Source: Symbiodinium natans (taxonomy: Eukaryota; Sar; Dinophyceae; Suessiales; Symbiodiniaceae). From it: a stretch of DNA of 64,000 nt. Positions 18,721 through 29,066 of this stretch are shown here, in pieces. Position 1 is the first letter of the stretch, and each line of letters starts with the position of its first letter. Location of the stretch: NCBI GenBank assembly GCA_905221605.1, contig CAJNDS010001557.1, positions 1,479,501-1,543,500 on the forward strand, written 5' to 3'. A program made the position numbers and the translations under genes. The notes beneath the pieces were generated by a model. That model was not told the DNA's origin. It worked only from the letters and a program-made list of their open reading frames with translations, and searched no databases.

Positions 18721-19079
18721 ACTTTTAGGGATCGAGCTTTGGCGCCTTTAGGGGGCCGTCAGTTTGAAGAGTTCTGGGCTTGAGGGGTCCAGGCTCCGCA
18801 GGACCCATAAATAGGCCAAACCCTTTTGAGGGCGGGTTGAGGGTTAGGGTGTAGGGCTTATAGGACTTAAGGTTTCGGGTTGAGGGTTTAGGGCCTAGGG
18901 CTTAGGGCTCATAGGATTTAGGGTTTCGGGGTTTGCGGCTGGAGCCGGGCTTGTGGTTCATAGAATTCCTGGGGAGTTTCTGGGTCTACCCGAAAATCCA
19001 TGCCCAAAGCTGCGAAGACCGACTGGCTGAAGCCCTGTAAGCCCCACAAGCCCCGACCTTAAGCGCGACAAACAATGCA

Positions 19080-19162
19080 CGCCAACCCTAGACCCTAGAT
19101 CCTAACCCTAAACCCTAAACCCTAAACCCTAAACCCAAAACCCTAAACCCTAAACCCTAGAT
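19080..19162 (-). repeat. CCCTAAA array
   Basis: About 11 units with small defects. Confidence 0.93.
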
Positions 19163-19519
19163 AGACCCTGCTCAACCCTAAAGCCTACCCCAACCCTGGG
19201 GCCGGTGCAGCTCACCTTTACGAGATCAGAGGAGATGTCAACTACGGGCTCTAGGAATTTTAGGCTTTATATGTGGGAGCTATGTTGGTCATTATGATGT
19301 ATAGGGTCTCGGGTTGTAGCCTTTGAGAAGTCACCCTTAAGACCGACATGCTGGACCCCAAATCCCGGACCCTAAACTCGAATCCCTTAAAAGGGCCCCT
19401 TAAAGCCCTCCGCCATGCATCGCTTAGCTAGTGGCAACGCCTCCTCCAGTATTGAAGAAATCCATTCACGAGAAGTTTCCTCTCACCTATGACTATGTGG
19501 GGATTGCTGAAAGATCTTC

Positions 19520-19813
19520 ATGTGCTTCTACCGTCCGTCTTGGGAGCATCAGAGGGGACTCTTGTTGCCAAGATGCAGAAACGTCCACGCAAGCTCTTGC
19601 AAAACGCTGACTGTGGTGCTTCCTGTCGCCGAGCAACCGCTACTGAAGTTCGGTCTGCGCGTGGAACACGTTGGTGGAGGAGTCCAGTCTGACGATGGTG
19701 GGCTTTCAGTGACACTCAAGATTGTAAGTCCTCTCAAAGTTCCTTCAGCTCGGAAGACTAGAGATGAGATCTTTGCTTGCATGAAGCGGCATGCCTCACA
19801 TGTTCCGTGCAAG
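19520..19813 (+). CDS. Candidate exon with a good open frame
   Basis: An open frame of nearly 100 codons contains TVVLPVAEQPLLKFGLRVEH, then VGGGVQSDDGGLSVTLKIVS and TRDEIFACMKRHASHVPCK. It ends at TGCAAG before GTGAAC, a plausible 5' splice site. The 5' boundary is unclear; the best-looking coding part begins near 19604. It is not flanked by telomere arrays on the left, unlike most segments. Family not recognised. Confidence 0.45.
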
Positions 19814-19854
19814 GTGAACCTCAATCTTAGACCCCAAAATCCTGAGTCTTAAGG

Positions 19855-19985
19855 TCCTAAGCCCTAAACCCTCCAAACTTGTATCCGAACACCCTAAACC
19901 CTAAAACCCTAAAGCCCTAAAGCCCTAAAAACCCTTAAAAAAAACCCTCAAAAACCCTAAAACCCCTAAAACCCCCCAAAAGCCC
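19855..19985 (-). repeat. Degenerate CCCTAAA array
   Basis: AAACCCTAAA units with extra A residues (AAAACCCT). Confidence 0.88.
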
Positions 19986-20004
19986 CTGAACCCGGAAGTC
20001 CGAG

Positions 20005-20089
20005 GATGGCGGCTTCCGGGGCACCGTGGGTCCCGACGGCTCCGGCGGCTTCTTCCATCTGCGCCTCCGGCGAATGGCTTTTGGGCTTT
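20005..20089 (+). CDS. Candidate exon
   Basis: After AGTCCGAG and before GTTGGGCTTT. Phase 0 in, 1 base out. It reads DGGFRGTVGPDGSGGFFHLR, then LRRMAFG. Very GC-rich codons, flanked by a decayed CCCTAAA array on the left and a (GGGCTTTT)n tract on the right. Confidence 0.45.
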
Positions 20090-20798
20090 GTTGGGCTTTG
20101 TTGGGCTTTTGGGCTTTTGGGCTTTGTTGGGTTTTTTGGGTTTTTGGGCTTTCCCTAACACTTAAACCCTAAACCCCAAACCCTAAACCCTAAACCCTAA
20201 ATCGCGTTTGGGGTCCACTTTGGGGGTCTAGACCAGGGGTGTATGGGGTTTAGGGGTCTGGAGGTTTAGGGTTTTGGGCCCACTTGGGGTCGGAGTTTGG
20301 GGTTTGTGGGGTTGAGGAGCTCATGTTTTAGGGTCGGGGGCCTCTGAAGCTTGGGTGTAGGGCTTTCGTGACTTTCCCATAAACCCTAAACCCTAAACCC
20401 TGAACTCTATGTTGGCGTCCGGACTTCGGAAGCGTGCAGTCTCCGGGGAAACATCGCGAACCCCTTGAACCGACAAGTTTCGTTAGCTCTTGGGGTTTAG
20501 GCTTGAGGCTTTAGGCTTAGGCTGTAGGCTTCAAGACATGAGGCCCCGAATCCACATCTTCGGAGCAGAAGCGCTAGCTGGATCCCTGAGCAGAAAGTTA
20601 AAACTTCAACCCGACTGGCTCAGTAGAAGCTTCACAAACGAGGACTGCGAGAACATACCAAAATTGAAAGCACCCGAAGGCCTACCCCAGGACCCTACAC
20701 CCTTAGGGACCCTTAACGGTGTAGGGCCCTACACCGGACCCTACACCGTTAGGGGCCCTTCGCCGTTAAACCCTCATGTTGGTAAGCCGCCTGCTGAG

Positions 20799-20864
20799 GC
20801 GCCTCTTCGACACGGTGCTGGAGTATGGCCCGGGCAACCCCGTGGCTCGGCGGGCAGTCGGGAG
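20799..20864 (+). CDS. Candidate exon
   Basis: After CTGCTGAG and before GTTGTTGC. It enters with 1 base and leaves with 2. It reads RLFDTVLEYGPGNPVARRAV. The same frame is open further upstream (VSRLL) and downstream to a stop, so the limits are uncertain. Confidence 0.4.
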
Positions 20865-21201
20865 GTTGTTGCTGCTAGGGCCCTAATTAGGCCCTCATTC
20901 CCCTTTTTTAGGGTTCAGGTTCCCTTAGAGAAGCCCCTTTAAAGCAAAAAGGGTGCTGTTTTTGTTCCTAGGCTACTCTACTTGTTCTTGGTCACAGCAG
21001 GGCATGAAGGGTCAGTAGCACAAACGTAGCAACCAGGACCCTAAATCCGTCAAGGGTTTAAAGTTTAGGGTTTAAGGTTCTGCGTCTTGGGTTCAGACCA
21101 TCAGGAACGCGCTAGCATATGGCTCAAGGTTGGCACATGATGTAGATGAACCCCAATTTGAGGTTCTTTCGCTCTCCACGTCGCAGGTTTTCGCGATGCA
21201 G

Positions 21202-21250
21202 GATTTAGGGTTTAGGGTTTAGGGTTTAGGGTTTAGGGTTTAGGGTTTAG
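21202..21250 (+). repeat. TTTAGGG array
   Basis: About seven perfect units. Confidence 0.96.
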
Positions 21251-21256
21251 TGCCAG

Positions 21257-21374
21257 TCTGTGGGTTGACTGCCAAGGCGTGGCTGGGAGGTCAGTGGGCG
21301 AAGCTGCATCCGCAGTGGAAAGCAGCTGGCTCTGTGAACAGCAGCCTTTCATTCCCGTAAACAAAAGCTGCAGG
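21257..21374 (+). CDS. Chain B candidate exon
   Basis: After GTGCCAG, running exactly to GTTTAGGG. It enters with 1 base and ends in phase 0. Thirty-nine open codons read LWVDCQGVAGRSVGEAASAV, then ESSWLCEQQPFIPVNKSCR. A second frame is open over part of it. Phase agrees with the next exon. Confidence 0.42.
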
Positions 21375-21887
21375 GTTTAGGGTTTTGGGTTTAGGGTTTA
21401 GGGTTTCGAGTTTCGGGTTTCGGGTTTCGGGTTTCGGGTTTCAGCCTGAAACCCCAGAAGCCCCCAAAAAAACTTCTCTCCCCCTCATCATTCCTACATA
21501 CTTGGCACCATACAAAGACTGCCCAAGCTGCGGATTTCCCAACCCCTAAATCCTAAACCCTACACCCTGGTCTGTCCAACCTGCCCTAAACGGGCTTTAG
21601 CGTAGTAGGCCTGCAGCCCTATAAACCCCAAACCCTTACACCCCAATCGCCAAACATGAGGGGTTAGGGTGCAGGATGTAGGGTTTCGGCCCCAACCCTC
21701 AATTCCTAGACTCCAAACGGTTGTGGACTAAAGCCCTCTACAAACCCTATTCCTCGGGGCCCAAAAGAACCCTGAAAGGGTTGACAGCTCATATTACCTG
21801 ATTAGGAATGATAGTAGCATGTGATAAAACCTAAACCCTGAACCCTCAACCCTAAACCCTCAATCCTAAATGTTACGTCGGAGTAAG

Positions 21888-21966
21888 GAAATGCGCATAC
21901 TGCTGATCCGGGGCACCCCCAAGCTCGAAGACGCCAAGAACGTCGTGCATGACTCACGCCGCGAAT
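21888..21966 (+). CDS. Chain B candidate exon
   Basis: After GGAGTAAG, following CCCTAAA units, and before GTTTGTTT. Phase 0 in, 1 base out. It reads EMRILLIRGTPKLEDAKNVV, then HDSRRE. Balanced charged and hydrophobic residues make coding likely. Family not recognised. Confidence 0.5.
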
Positions 21967-21998
21967 GTTTGTTTTTTTGGGGGTGTACCATATATACC

Positions 21999-22031
21999 TA
22001 TACATACATACATACATACATACATACATAC
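21999..22031. repeat. (CATA)n microsatellite
   Basis: Eight or so ACAT units. Confidence 0.95.
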
Positions 22032-22190
22032 AAATGGTGTGTATCTGTATGTATGAAGGCCTTAGTTTTAAGTGATGTATACCATGTATATACAGAGAGA
22101 GAGGGAGAGGGTTTAGGGTTGAGAGTTTAAGGTTCAAAGAGAATACCCTTCTTGGGGTTGGGATTGAGGGCGCTCACTGCTTGCTTTCAG

Positions 22191-22280
22191 AGTCTCTTCG
22201 ACAGACGTCACGCAACGTCACACTCTCCAATCTTTGAGGCTGCAAGAGAAATCAGGCAGCCGTATGGCGCCGACAAGCAG
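22191..22280 (+). CDS. Chain B candidate exon
   Basis: Preceded by a textbook acceptor (TTGCTTTCAG). Phase 0 reads SLFDRRHATSHSPIFEAARE, then IRQPYGADKQ. To keep phase with the next exon it must end before GAGTAGGTAA, meaning a GA-type 5' splice site of the kind reported for dinoflagellates. Otherwise it ends at TAG two codons later. Confidence 0.5.
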
Positions 22281-22384
22281 GAGTAGGTAAATTTTGGATA
22301 GAGCGTCTGAGGTGGGCGTTCTCTCTATACTGTGGTGTAGGCACCATGACAAGAAGGGCAAGCAACTTGCATTTTGTTTTTCAG

Positions 22385-22528
22385 GCAGTTGGCAACACGT
22401 TGTCGGAGGGAAAGGTTCTGTCTCACAAAACACGAGAGCAACAACAAGCAACACAGCGCATGAAAACTCAGGCTGTTTTAACTTCGATTCCAGACCCAAA
22501 AAAGTATGCAACAAATGGGGGAGTTTGA
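22385..22528 (+). CDS. Chain B candidate terminal exon
   Basis: Preceded by CATTTTGTTTTTCAG. Phase 0 reads AVGNTLSEGKVLSHKTREQQ, then QATQRMKTQAVLTSIPDPKK and YATNGGV, ending TGA at 22526-22528. The Gln/Lys-rich helical character suggests coding. Three frames overlap here, but this one fits the preceding exon. Confidence 0.5.
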   Translation, partial: AVGNTLSEGKVLSHKTREQQQATQRMKTQAVLTSIPDPKKYATNGGV

Positions 22529-23162
22529 GGACTTCGGGTGGTTTCAGAGCCGAAGCTTGCAACCCTACATCCCCAAACCCCATATCCCCGAAACCCGAAG
22601 CTTAAACCCTACGCTGAACCCTAGCCACAAAAGCTTCCGGTGGTAGAAGTCGCCGGATTTCGGTGTTGAGAGTTTTGAGCTTGCTTCGTGTGGGCGCCAG
22701 AAAGGGTCCCAAAAGCCCCAAGCCCGTATCCGAAACCCCCCCCTCCCCACTCGAGCCCAGAAGGCCCTAAGGGCTCTTCCCTTTGGGCTTGATTTGGGTG
22801 CGGAGCCCTAAGCCGTAATAGGGTTTAGGGTTTAGGGTTCAGGGTTTTGGGTGTTGAGTTTGGCTTTAAAGCTTTAGGGACCCTCAACCGTAGGCCTCCC
22901 CTCAAGAAAAAAGGAGGGAGGGACCTCATAGCCAAGGATGCATAGCAGTAATGCCCTTACTAGTTTTCGGGATATAAAGCCCCCACTGAGCCCAAAAGGG
23001 CAGCCTGTTCATTCTTGGTGCTACTGAGGAACCTCCTGCGTCCGAAACCCTAAACCCTAAACCCCAAACCCTAAACCCCCAATCTCCATCCCCTACACCC
23101 GAACCCTTTTCTTAAGTGACTGGGAAAAGGCAAGGCCAACAAGGGGTCAGTTCTTACCAACG

Positions 23163-23275
23163 GTTTAGGGTTTAGGGTTTAGGATACGAGGTAGCATGCT
23201 GTTTAGGGTTCTCCTACATGGGGATTAGGATTTAGGGTTTAGGGTTTAGGTCTAGGGTCCAGGGTCTAGGGTTCA
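23163..23275 (+). repeat. Broken TTTAGGG arrays
   Basis: Two short TTTAGGG clusters with GGTCTAG/GGTCCAG variants. Confidence 0.88.
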
Positions 23276-23327
23276 AAACTGCCCAAAATCCCCATTCCAG
23301 CTGCACCAGTCCCCTATATCAGGGTTC

Positions 23328-23361
23328 AGAAACCCCAAACCCTAAACCCTAAACCCTAAAC
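23328..23361 (-). repeat. Short CCCTAAA array
   Basis: Four to five units directly before a coding-like segment. Confidence 0.9.
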
Positions 23362-23363
23362 AG

Positions 23364-23437
23364 AGGAACTGGACTTCAGCGAGCTGCCGCATGAGAACCT
23401 CCGGGTGCGGGTCTGCTGGGACTGCCGCTCCTTTTGA
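23364..23437 (+). CDS. Candidate terminal exon
   Basis: After CCCTAAACAG it enters with 2 bases and reads ELDFSELPHENLRVRVCWDC, then RSF and TGA at 23435-23437. Strong G/C third positions. A 42-G run follows 12 bp later. Confidence 0.5.
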
Positions 23438-23449
23438 ACAACTCTTGGT

Positions 23450-23492
<43 letters not shown>

Positions 23493-23499
23493 GGGGGGG
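23450..23499 (+). repeat. Poly-G tract (42 consecutive G)
   Basis: G at 23450-23491, one T, then seven more G. It is the longest homopolymer in the window and sits between a coding-like segment and a TTTAGGG array. Confidence 0.97.
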
Positions 23500-23508
23500 C
23501 TGAAGGAG

Positions 23509-23566
23509 GGTTTAGGGTTTAGGGTTTAGGGTTTAGGGTTTAGGGTCTAGGGTTTAGGGTTTAGGT
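23509..23566 (+). repeat. TTTAGGG array
   Basis: About eight units, one TCTAGGG variant. Confidence 0.95.
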
Positions 23567-23606
23567 TTGGAGGGGTGTGGGGTGGTGTGGCAGGGTGTCG
23601 GGCAAG

Positions 23607-23889
23607 GGCTGGAACGCACCCTTGACGATCTGGTCATCCATGTCACAAAACAGCAATTGGCGCGACACAATGTGGATCCGATGCAAAAATCAACCACTTT
23701 CCCCAGGGCGGAGACTGGGGGAATGCAGCATGGGCTGATTTCAGAAGTATGGAAACCAGAGCCCAACTGGCGCCGAGAGGGACTCTCCACGTCCGCGCAA
23801 TTGCGCTGTCTCGTCGCAACCGTTGAGGACGAGGACGGGGAGGGGCTCATGCAGCGAGCCCGGGATACATACAAACATATAAAAAAAAT
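23607..23889 (+). CDS. Candidate long exon, unidentified acidic/helical protein
   Basis: About 90 open codons after GGGCAAG read LERTLDDLVIHVTKQQLARH, then NVDPMQKSTTFPRAETGGMQ and LRCLVATVEDEDGEGLMQRA. Codon bias is good to about 23870, then an A-rich stretch and GTGCAC follow. No family recognised. It is the longest open exon-like segment outside the named genes. Confidence 0.5.
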
Positions 23890-23932
23890 GTGCACATACA
23901 CACATGTTTCGCTTGTGTACGTATATTTCTAG

Positions 23933-25843
23933 CTGCGTTCTTGTACCAAAGCTTGACTTCCTTAACTAGTTCAAGAGCGACCCCATCCTTCTTTTCGGAC
24001 TGCGTGGTTGTTTCCCATTTCCTCAAGGATTTGTTGACTCAGGGATCTTACCGGCTTTAAACGCAGGATAGAGAGCTTTGCGGGATTTATAGACTGTACA
24101 CGCCTCCATCCCTCAAACACTAGACCCTGGACCCTAGACCCTAGACCCTAAACCAACCTTACCATCCCAAGATCCTAAACCACAAGCCGTTATCCACCCC
24201 GCCCCCCCCCCCCCCCCCCCCCCCCCCAAATCGGAAAAAACATAGCAAGAGGCATGGGATCTCCTCAACCTCTGAGCCTGAAACCCCTACATCTCCGACC
24301 TTGAGGCCCTCAAACCCCAAGCCCCTCAATCCTGAACCCTGAACTCCAAAAAATGTCCCCCAAAAACCTGCAGAAGCATGAAATTCTGCACCGTGGGAAG
24401 CCTCAACCCTAGCCCGGAACCATCGAGGCGCAAAACCTAACCCTACCTGGCCGGAAACCCCTAGACCCCTATGCCCCAACCCCCACGCCCCAAGCCCTCC
24501 GCCAAGCCCTGAACCCCCAAACCCCCAAACCCCCAAACCCTAAGCCCTACACCCTACAACCCTAAACCCCTAATCCCAAACCCTAAGCCCTTCAACCTCA
24601 AACCCCCTAAACCCTAAATCCTAAACCCTATTCCCCAAACCCCTAAGCCCAAGTTACGTAAGGTTCCAAGCTGCCTTCGGAGTTGGAGGATAGCGCGGCT
24701 TCTGTGCCTAGGGCTGGCAGAGGTTACTGCACGTTTTTCGGGTTCTAGGGTTCCATAGGGTTTTGGGTTTTGGGTTTAGGGTTTAGGGTTAGGGTTTAGG
24801 GTTTAGGGTTTAGGGTTGTAGGGTTGTAGGGTTGTAGGGTTGTAGGGTTGTAGGGTTGTAGGGTTTAGGGTTGAGCGCTGACGGCTTCATGGCATAGGGT
24901 TTGAGTTTGAGTTGCTTTGTTTCTTGGGGGATGCTTCGGGGAGTAGGGTTTAGGGCGTGGGGCTTATGTTTCTAGTGGCCCCTGACATATACTTGAGAGA
25001 ACCGAAGGAACTAGGCAACTGAATCCCTGGGCAGCCTGGGCGTGTCAATGTTTCAGAAGCCCTGCATCCCTGGAAATTCAAAAGCAACTTTGGATTTCTT
25101 GGTTTTGGTCGATCTTCACTACACAGCCGCTATTGCCACTAGGGTTCCAGCCTAATTCGAGGTTGCGACCTCTTTGTAGGTTAGCAGCTAGGGCAACTCA
25201 GGGTTTAGGGTTTAGGGTTTAGGGTTTCTCTAGGCCCTAAACTCCTAAACTGGTTTTGTGCTCTGAGGTCAACCATGCCCTCCATCACAGACGTGCCGTA
25301 AGCCCGAAATCCGAAGCTCATCCGCTGATGCTGAAAGTCGACATACTGATTCACACCACTTATAAATCCTGACTCGCTGAAATCTCACGGGCTCGGTTGA
25401 GATCTCGACTATTATGTATTCGAGAGAGCTAATTGGGATCCTAAAAAGGGCCGGCCGATGATTGGACTTTGGCGCCTTGCGCCTATGTCCGAGACCTCAG
25501 GCCCTAAACCCTCTACCCCAATTGCCTCCCCAAACCCTAAACCCCAAAAACCCTATGACCCGCAACACCCTAGCTAAAGCCCCAAAGCCCTAAGACCCTA
25601 AAATCCCACAAACCTTAAAACCCTAAAGCCCTTAAACCCTAAAACCCAAAAACCCGCAAGCCCAAAAGCACCAAAACTCTACAACCCTAAGACCCGAAGA
25701 CCCTACAACCCCACAACCCTAAAACCTAACAGCCCCAAGTCCCTACAACCCTATGACCCTACAACCCTAAGACCCTCTAACCCTGAAACCCTCAAACCCC
25801 AATACCCTACAACCCTAAAACCCTAATCCCTTACATTCTCGAG
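23933..25843. other. Repeat-rich stretch, no confident coding segment
   Basis: Contains a C-tract near 24200-24227, degenerate CCCTAAA tracts (24520-24650 and 25500-25835), a TTTAGGG array with a GTAGGGTT block (24768-24870) and unique filler. A - strand open frame at 24159-24536 runs through repeats and is rejected. Confidence 0.5.
24768..24870 (+). repeat. TTTAGGG array with six GTAGGGTT units
   Basis: GTAGGGTT is repeated without change about six times, a local variant expansion. Confidence 0.93.
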
Positions 25844-25925
25844 GCCTTCTGGCATTTGGGCCAAGGGGAAGTGGACCGTTTTGGAGGCTGCGATGTTTTG
25901 AGTGAAGTAGAGGTTGACGAGCTAG
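25844..25925 (+). CDS. Chain C candidate exon
   Basis: After ATTCTCGAG, at the end of a long CCCTAAA-type tract, and before GTTCTAGGG. Phase 0 in, 1 base out. It reads AFWHLGQGEVDRFGGCDVLS, then EVEVDEL. Coding character is clear. The product is not recognised. Confidence 0.52.
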
Positions 25926-26295
25926 GTTCTAGGGTGCAGGGTTTTAGGGTTTAGAGTCTTAGCGTTTTGGGCTCGGTTTGCGATGCCAGTAACTAGAACC
26001 GCCATCTGTTTGAACCATTTTGGGGTAGGCTTCCATGCTGAGAAAGGAACATGCAGGCCCATGTACGGTGAAAAGAAAGTAAGATCTACTCCCTAAACCT
26101 TAAACTCTCTTGCAGGTCCTAAGCCCTAAACCCCGAAACCCGAAACCCCAAACCCCAAACCCTAAACCGTAAACCGTAAACCCTTTAGGATTCGTCAGGC
26201 TTCTTGGGCTCAGAGAGTTTGGGGCTTTAGGGTCTTCATGCTTGAGGACTTCTTTTGGGGTTTGTTCGGGTGCTTTGGGAACTGCAGGTCTATCG

Positions 26296-26410
26296 GGGTT
26301 TAGGGTTTAGGATTTAGGATTTAGGGTTTAGATTCTAGGGTTTAGGGTTTAGGGTTTAGGATATAGGGTTCAGTGTTTAGGCTTTAGGCTTAGGGTTTAG
26401 GGTTTTAGGA
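26296..26410 (+). repeat. TTTAGGG array, degenerate
   Basis: About 14 units with TTTAGGA variants. Confidence 0.92.
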
Positions 26411-26430
26411 TACAAGTCCTCAGAATTCAG

Positions 26431-26510
26431 CATGCTTCGTAAACTTTTCCCTGGCAGGTCCGGACGTGGACGGCTTCGTAGCCTGCGGGCTGCAATGGAA
26501 TGGCTTAGGG
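26431..26510 (+). CDS. Chain C candidate exon
   Basis: After AGAATTCAG it enters with 2 bases, completing the base left by the previous segment. It reads CFVNFSLAGPDVDGFVACGL, then QWNGLG, and ends in phase 0 before GTAGTAG. Phase agreement and codon bias support it. Confidence 0.5.
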
Positions 26511-26957
26511 GTAGTAGATACATTTAGCTAGGCAGGGCCTTCGGCCGTAACTTTTGGTTTTAGTGTTCTGGGTTTAGGGTTTAGGGTTTGGGGTTTGGGG
26601 TTTAGGGCTTAGGGTTTAGGGTATTATTTCCTACAAGGATATGGGCCAACCCAGCAAGGGATGCTTGTTGTTGAGGGCTTTGGGGCTTGGGGCTCCGGGC
26701 TTAGGCTTCAGGATATGTGTGTAATCTTTGAAGCAGTAGGATTTAGGGTTTAGGGTTTATAATTGAGAAGGTGAGCTCTGCGCTTTGCGGCTTCTGTTAG
26801 TGAAGGCTTCAAGGATTCGGCCCGCCACAGAGCTTCGGATTGAAAGGTCGATGGGATTAGCTACACCTGGAGGCCAGTACCTCCAAAAGCCCTAAACCTC
26901 AAACCCTAAACCCTAAACCCTACACCTCGAAATGACTGAACCCTGAACTCCAGGCAG

Positions 26958-27037
26958 CCAAAGCAGCCCCTGCAAATGCAAACTTCTTCTCAAAGCCTGA
27001 CTCCCTCGAAACCTGACCTCAAGATCCGAGGGCCCAG
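26958..27037 (+). CDS. Chain C candidate exon
   Basis: After CCAGGCAG and before GTTGCC. Phase 0 in, matching the previous exon; 2 bases out. It reads PKQPLQMQTSSQSLTPSKPD, then LKIRGP. Low-complexity Ser/Pro/Gln content lowers confidence. Confidence 0.38.
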
Positions 27038-27166
27038 GTTGCCCCCGTTTGCAAACACTGCTTGGACTGTTGTCTTGTTAGAACTGCAGAGTTGTGCTCG
27101 AACCAAAACAGCCCTGAGGCCCAAACCTCCCCCTCCCCCCTGCCTCCTCCCACAGACTAACTTCTG

Positions 27167-27349
27167 ATGGCGGCAGGTTTCCTTCTGGCACGGAAAGCAG
27201 TCCCCAAGCAGCAGCAGGGCTCTGGTTCATCACCTGAACACCTCAGCCCTGGCGAACCCAATTGTGGTCAACAGCTGCATCATCTCTCAACGCCTCAGCC
27301 TCTTAGGAATTACTGGAGAACCCAATTTGGGTCAGCAGTTGCGTCCTGA
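27167..27349 (+). CDS. Small ORF, possible first exon or gene
   Basis: ATG at 27167 follows a pyrimidine tract ending CCCACAG. It reads MAAGFLLARKAVPKQQQGSG, then SSPEHLSPGEPNCGQQLHHL, ending TGA. Within it GAACCCAATT is repeated 65 bp apart. An overlapping frame (27264-27608) is also plausible, so the product is uncertain. Confidence 0.35.
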   Translation: MAAGFLLARKAVPKQQQGSGSSPEHLSPGEPNCGQQLHHLSTPQPLRNYWRTQFGSAVAS

Positions 27350-27878
27350 CAAGAGTTTCTCAAGCCCTCGGCTCTTAAAGCGCTGGGTTTTTTTGAGCCC
27401 GAAACCCGACACATCCCCTTCTTACTCTCGAAGCCCTGCACCCTGCGGCCCTAAGCCCTACACCCTAAACCTCACAGCCCAAGTCACCAAGTCGTCAGGT
27501 TACTCGCGTTTTACCTTGGTGTTGTGGTGTAGGGTTAGGGGTTTAGGGGTGTCACAATCCTCATGCAATCGCAAAGATGTAGGGTTTTGTGATCTTCAGC
27601 TGCCATAGGAGCTCTACAGCTCACAATCCGAAATCCCAGACCCAAAAAACCCTGGAACCCGCCTAGAAACTCCTGGAAACCCTGAAGCCCTAGAAACCCT
27701 AGAAACCCTCTGAAGGCTAGAAGCCCGAAAAAACCCTGGAAACCCTATAAGCCCTCAACACCCTAAACACCCCACAAAAGTCTCAAGAAAAAGCCCTACA
27801 AACCCCCAGAAACCCTATAAACCCCATAAGCTCCAGGAGCCCTTAGGCCCAAAACCCTAGTGAACTCCCAAGCCCGAT
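27350..27878. other. Filler with degenerate CCCTxxA units
   Basis: From about 27600 on, dominated by AAACCCTAGAA-like decayed heptamers. No firm coding. Confidence 0.5.
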
Positions 27879-27922
27879 TTCCCCCAAACCCTAAACCCTA
27901 AACCCTAAACCCTAAACCCAAG

Positions 27923-28000
27923 GACCTTGGCCCTGGCTGGGCCCATGACCTTCGCCCTGTCTCCCAGTCTGCAGGCACCGGCGTTTGGGGGAGTCAAGGG
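27923..28000 (+). CDS. Candidate exon
   Basis: Between CCCTAAACCCAAG and GTTTAGGG, phase 0 to phase 0. It reads DLGPGWAHDLRPVSQSAGTG, then VWGSQG. It is bracketed exactly by a CCCTAAA array (27885-27918) and a TTTAGGG array (28001-28031). Confidence 0.45.
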
Positions 28001-28123
28001 GTTTAGGGTTTAGGGTTTAGGGTTTAGGGCTTAGGCTTCTCGAGCGTTTTCCAGGACTTCTGGAGGGCTCTTAGAGGGTTTCGAGGGCGGCTACAGGGGC
28101 CTTGCCTGGGAAGCTGCTTTTCT

Positions 28124-28132
<9 letters not shown>

Positions 28133-28154
<22 letters not shown>

Positions 28155-28160
28155 GGGGGG
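28133..28160 (+). repeat. Poly-G tract
   Basis: About 27 consecutive G after a T-run. Confidence 0.95.
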
Positions 28161-28530
28161 CGGCGCTGAGGGGGGAGGGGGGGCGGGGTTCTACAGGACG
28201 ACCGAAGCCTGGGCAGGTGCACAGGCGGCCGGAGGAAGATGCCGGAGCAGAGTCTGCAGCAGAAGTCCTGGAGGCTCTTTGTTGCTGTGTTTTTTTTTGG
28301 AGCGGGGGATGTCAGAGTTTAGGGTGTAGGGCTTGGAGGTTTAGGGTTTAGGGTAAGTTTAGGGTTTAGGGTTTATAAATAGGGTTTAGGGTTCAGGGTT
28401 TCGGGCTCAGGGTTCAGGGTTTAGAGTTCAGGGTTTAGGGGGACAGGGAGGCTGTGGTTGGTGGTTTTTGTTGGGGGGAAGGCAAGGGTTTTGTGTTGTT
28501 TACATTGTTTACACGTCCTGCTTCTGTTAG

Positions 28531-28560
28531 CATCGGCATTTCGCCGGAGTGTCTGCGCCG
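28531..28560 (+). CDS. Possible 30-bp micro-exon
   Basis: After CCTGCTTCTGTTAG and before GTCAGCC. Phase 0 to 0, HRHFAGVSAP. Supported only by good splice-like borders. Confidence 0.25.
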
Positions 28561-29000
28561 GTCAGCCAATATGTTACATATTGTTACATGCTACTAAGCC
28601 CAAAAACCTCAGCCCGTAGACCCTAGCGCCGCGGTGTTAGGGTTGGGGTCTTGGGGGGCGGGGGGGGGGGCAATCAAAGTCACGAACCCTTTCCGGGTCC
28701 AGTTTTCAGTCACATACTGATGACTACATACCTCTACCCCGACCCACCTTGAGCTTAAAAAAAGACAGAGAACCACACCCCCCACTCTGCTTCCCCGCCC
28801 GTCCCCCCGCCCTTCTTCCCACCACCAAGCTCTGAACCCTAAAGCCTAGTCCTTGAAGCCTGAATCAGCCTTAATGAACCTTAATGAACCTTAGTAAGCC
28901 TTAATAGCCCTTAGTGAACCTTAATCATCCATAGTTGAGGGCTTAGGGTTTAGGGTTTAGGGTTCAGGGTTCAGGGTTTAGGGTTTAGAGTTCTGAGCAG

Positions 29001-29066
29001 GAGTCCCTGACCTTGCCGTTCCGGTACGGGGCGCCCAGCCTTTTTCCCGAGGTCGCCCGGCATTAA
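29001..29066 (+). CDS. Candidate terminal exon
   Basis: After CTGAGCAG, phase 0 reads ESLTLPFRYGAPSLFPEVAR, then H and TAA at 29064-29066. G/C third positions are strong. A TTTAGGG array lies just upstream rather than the usual CCCTAAA. Confidence 0.45.
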   Translation, partial: ESLTLPFRYGAPSLFPEVARH

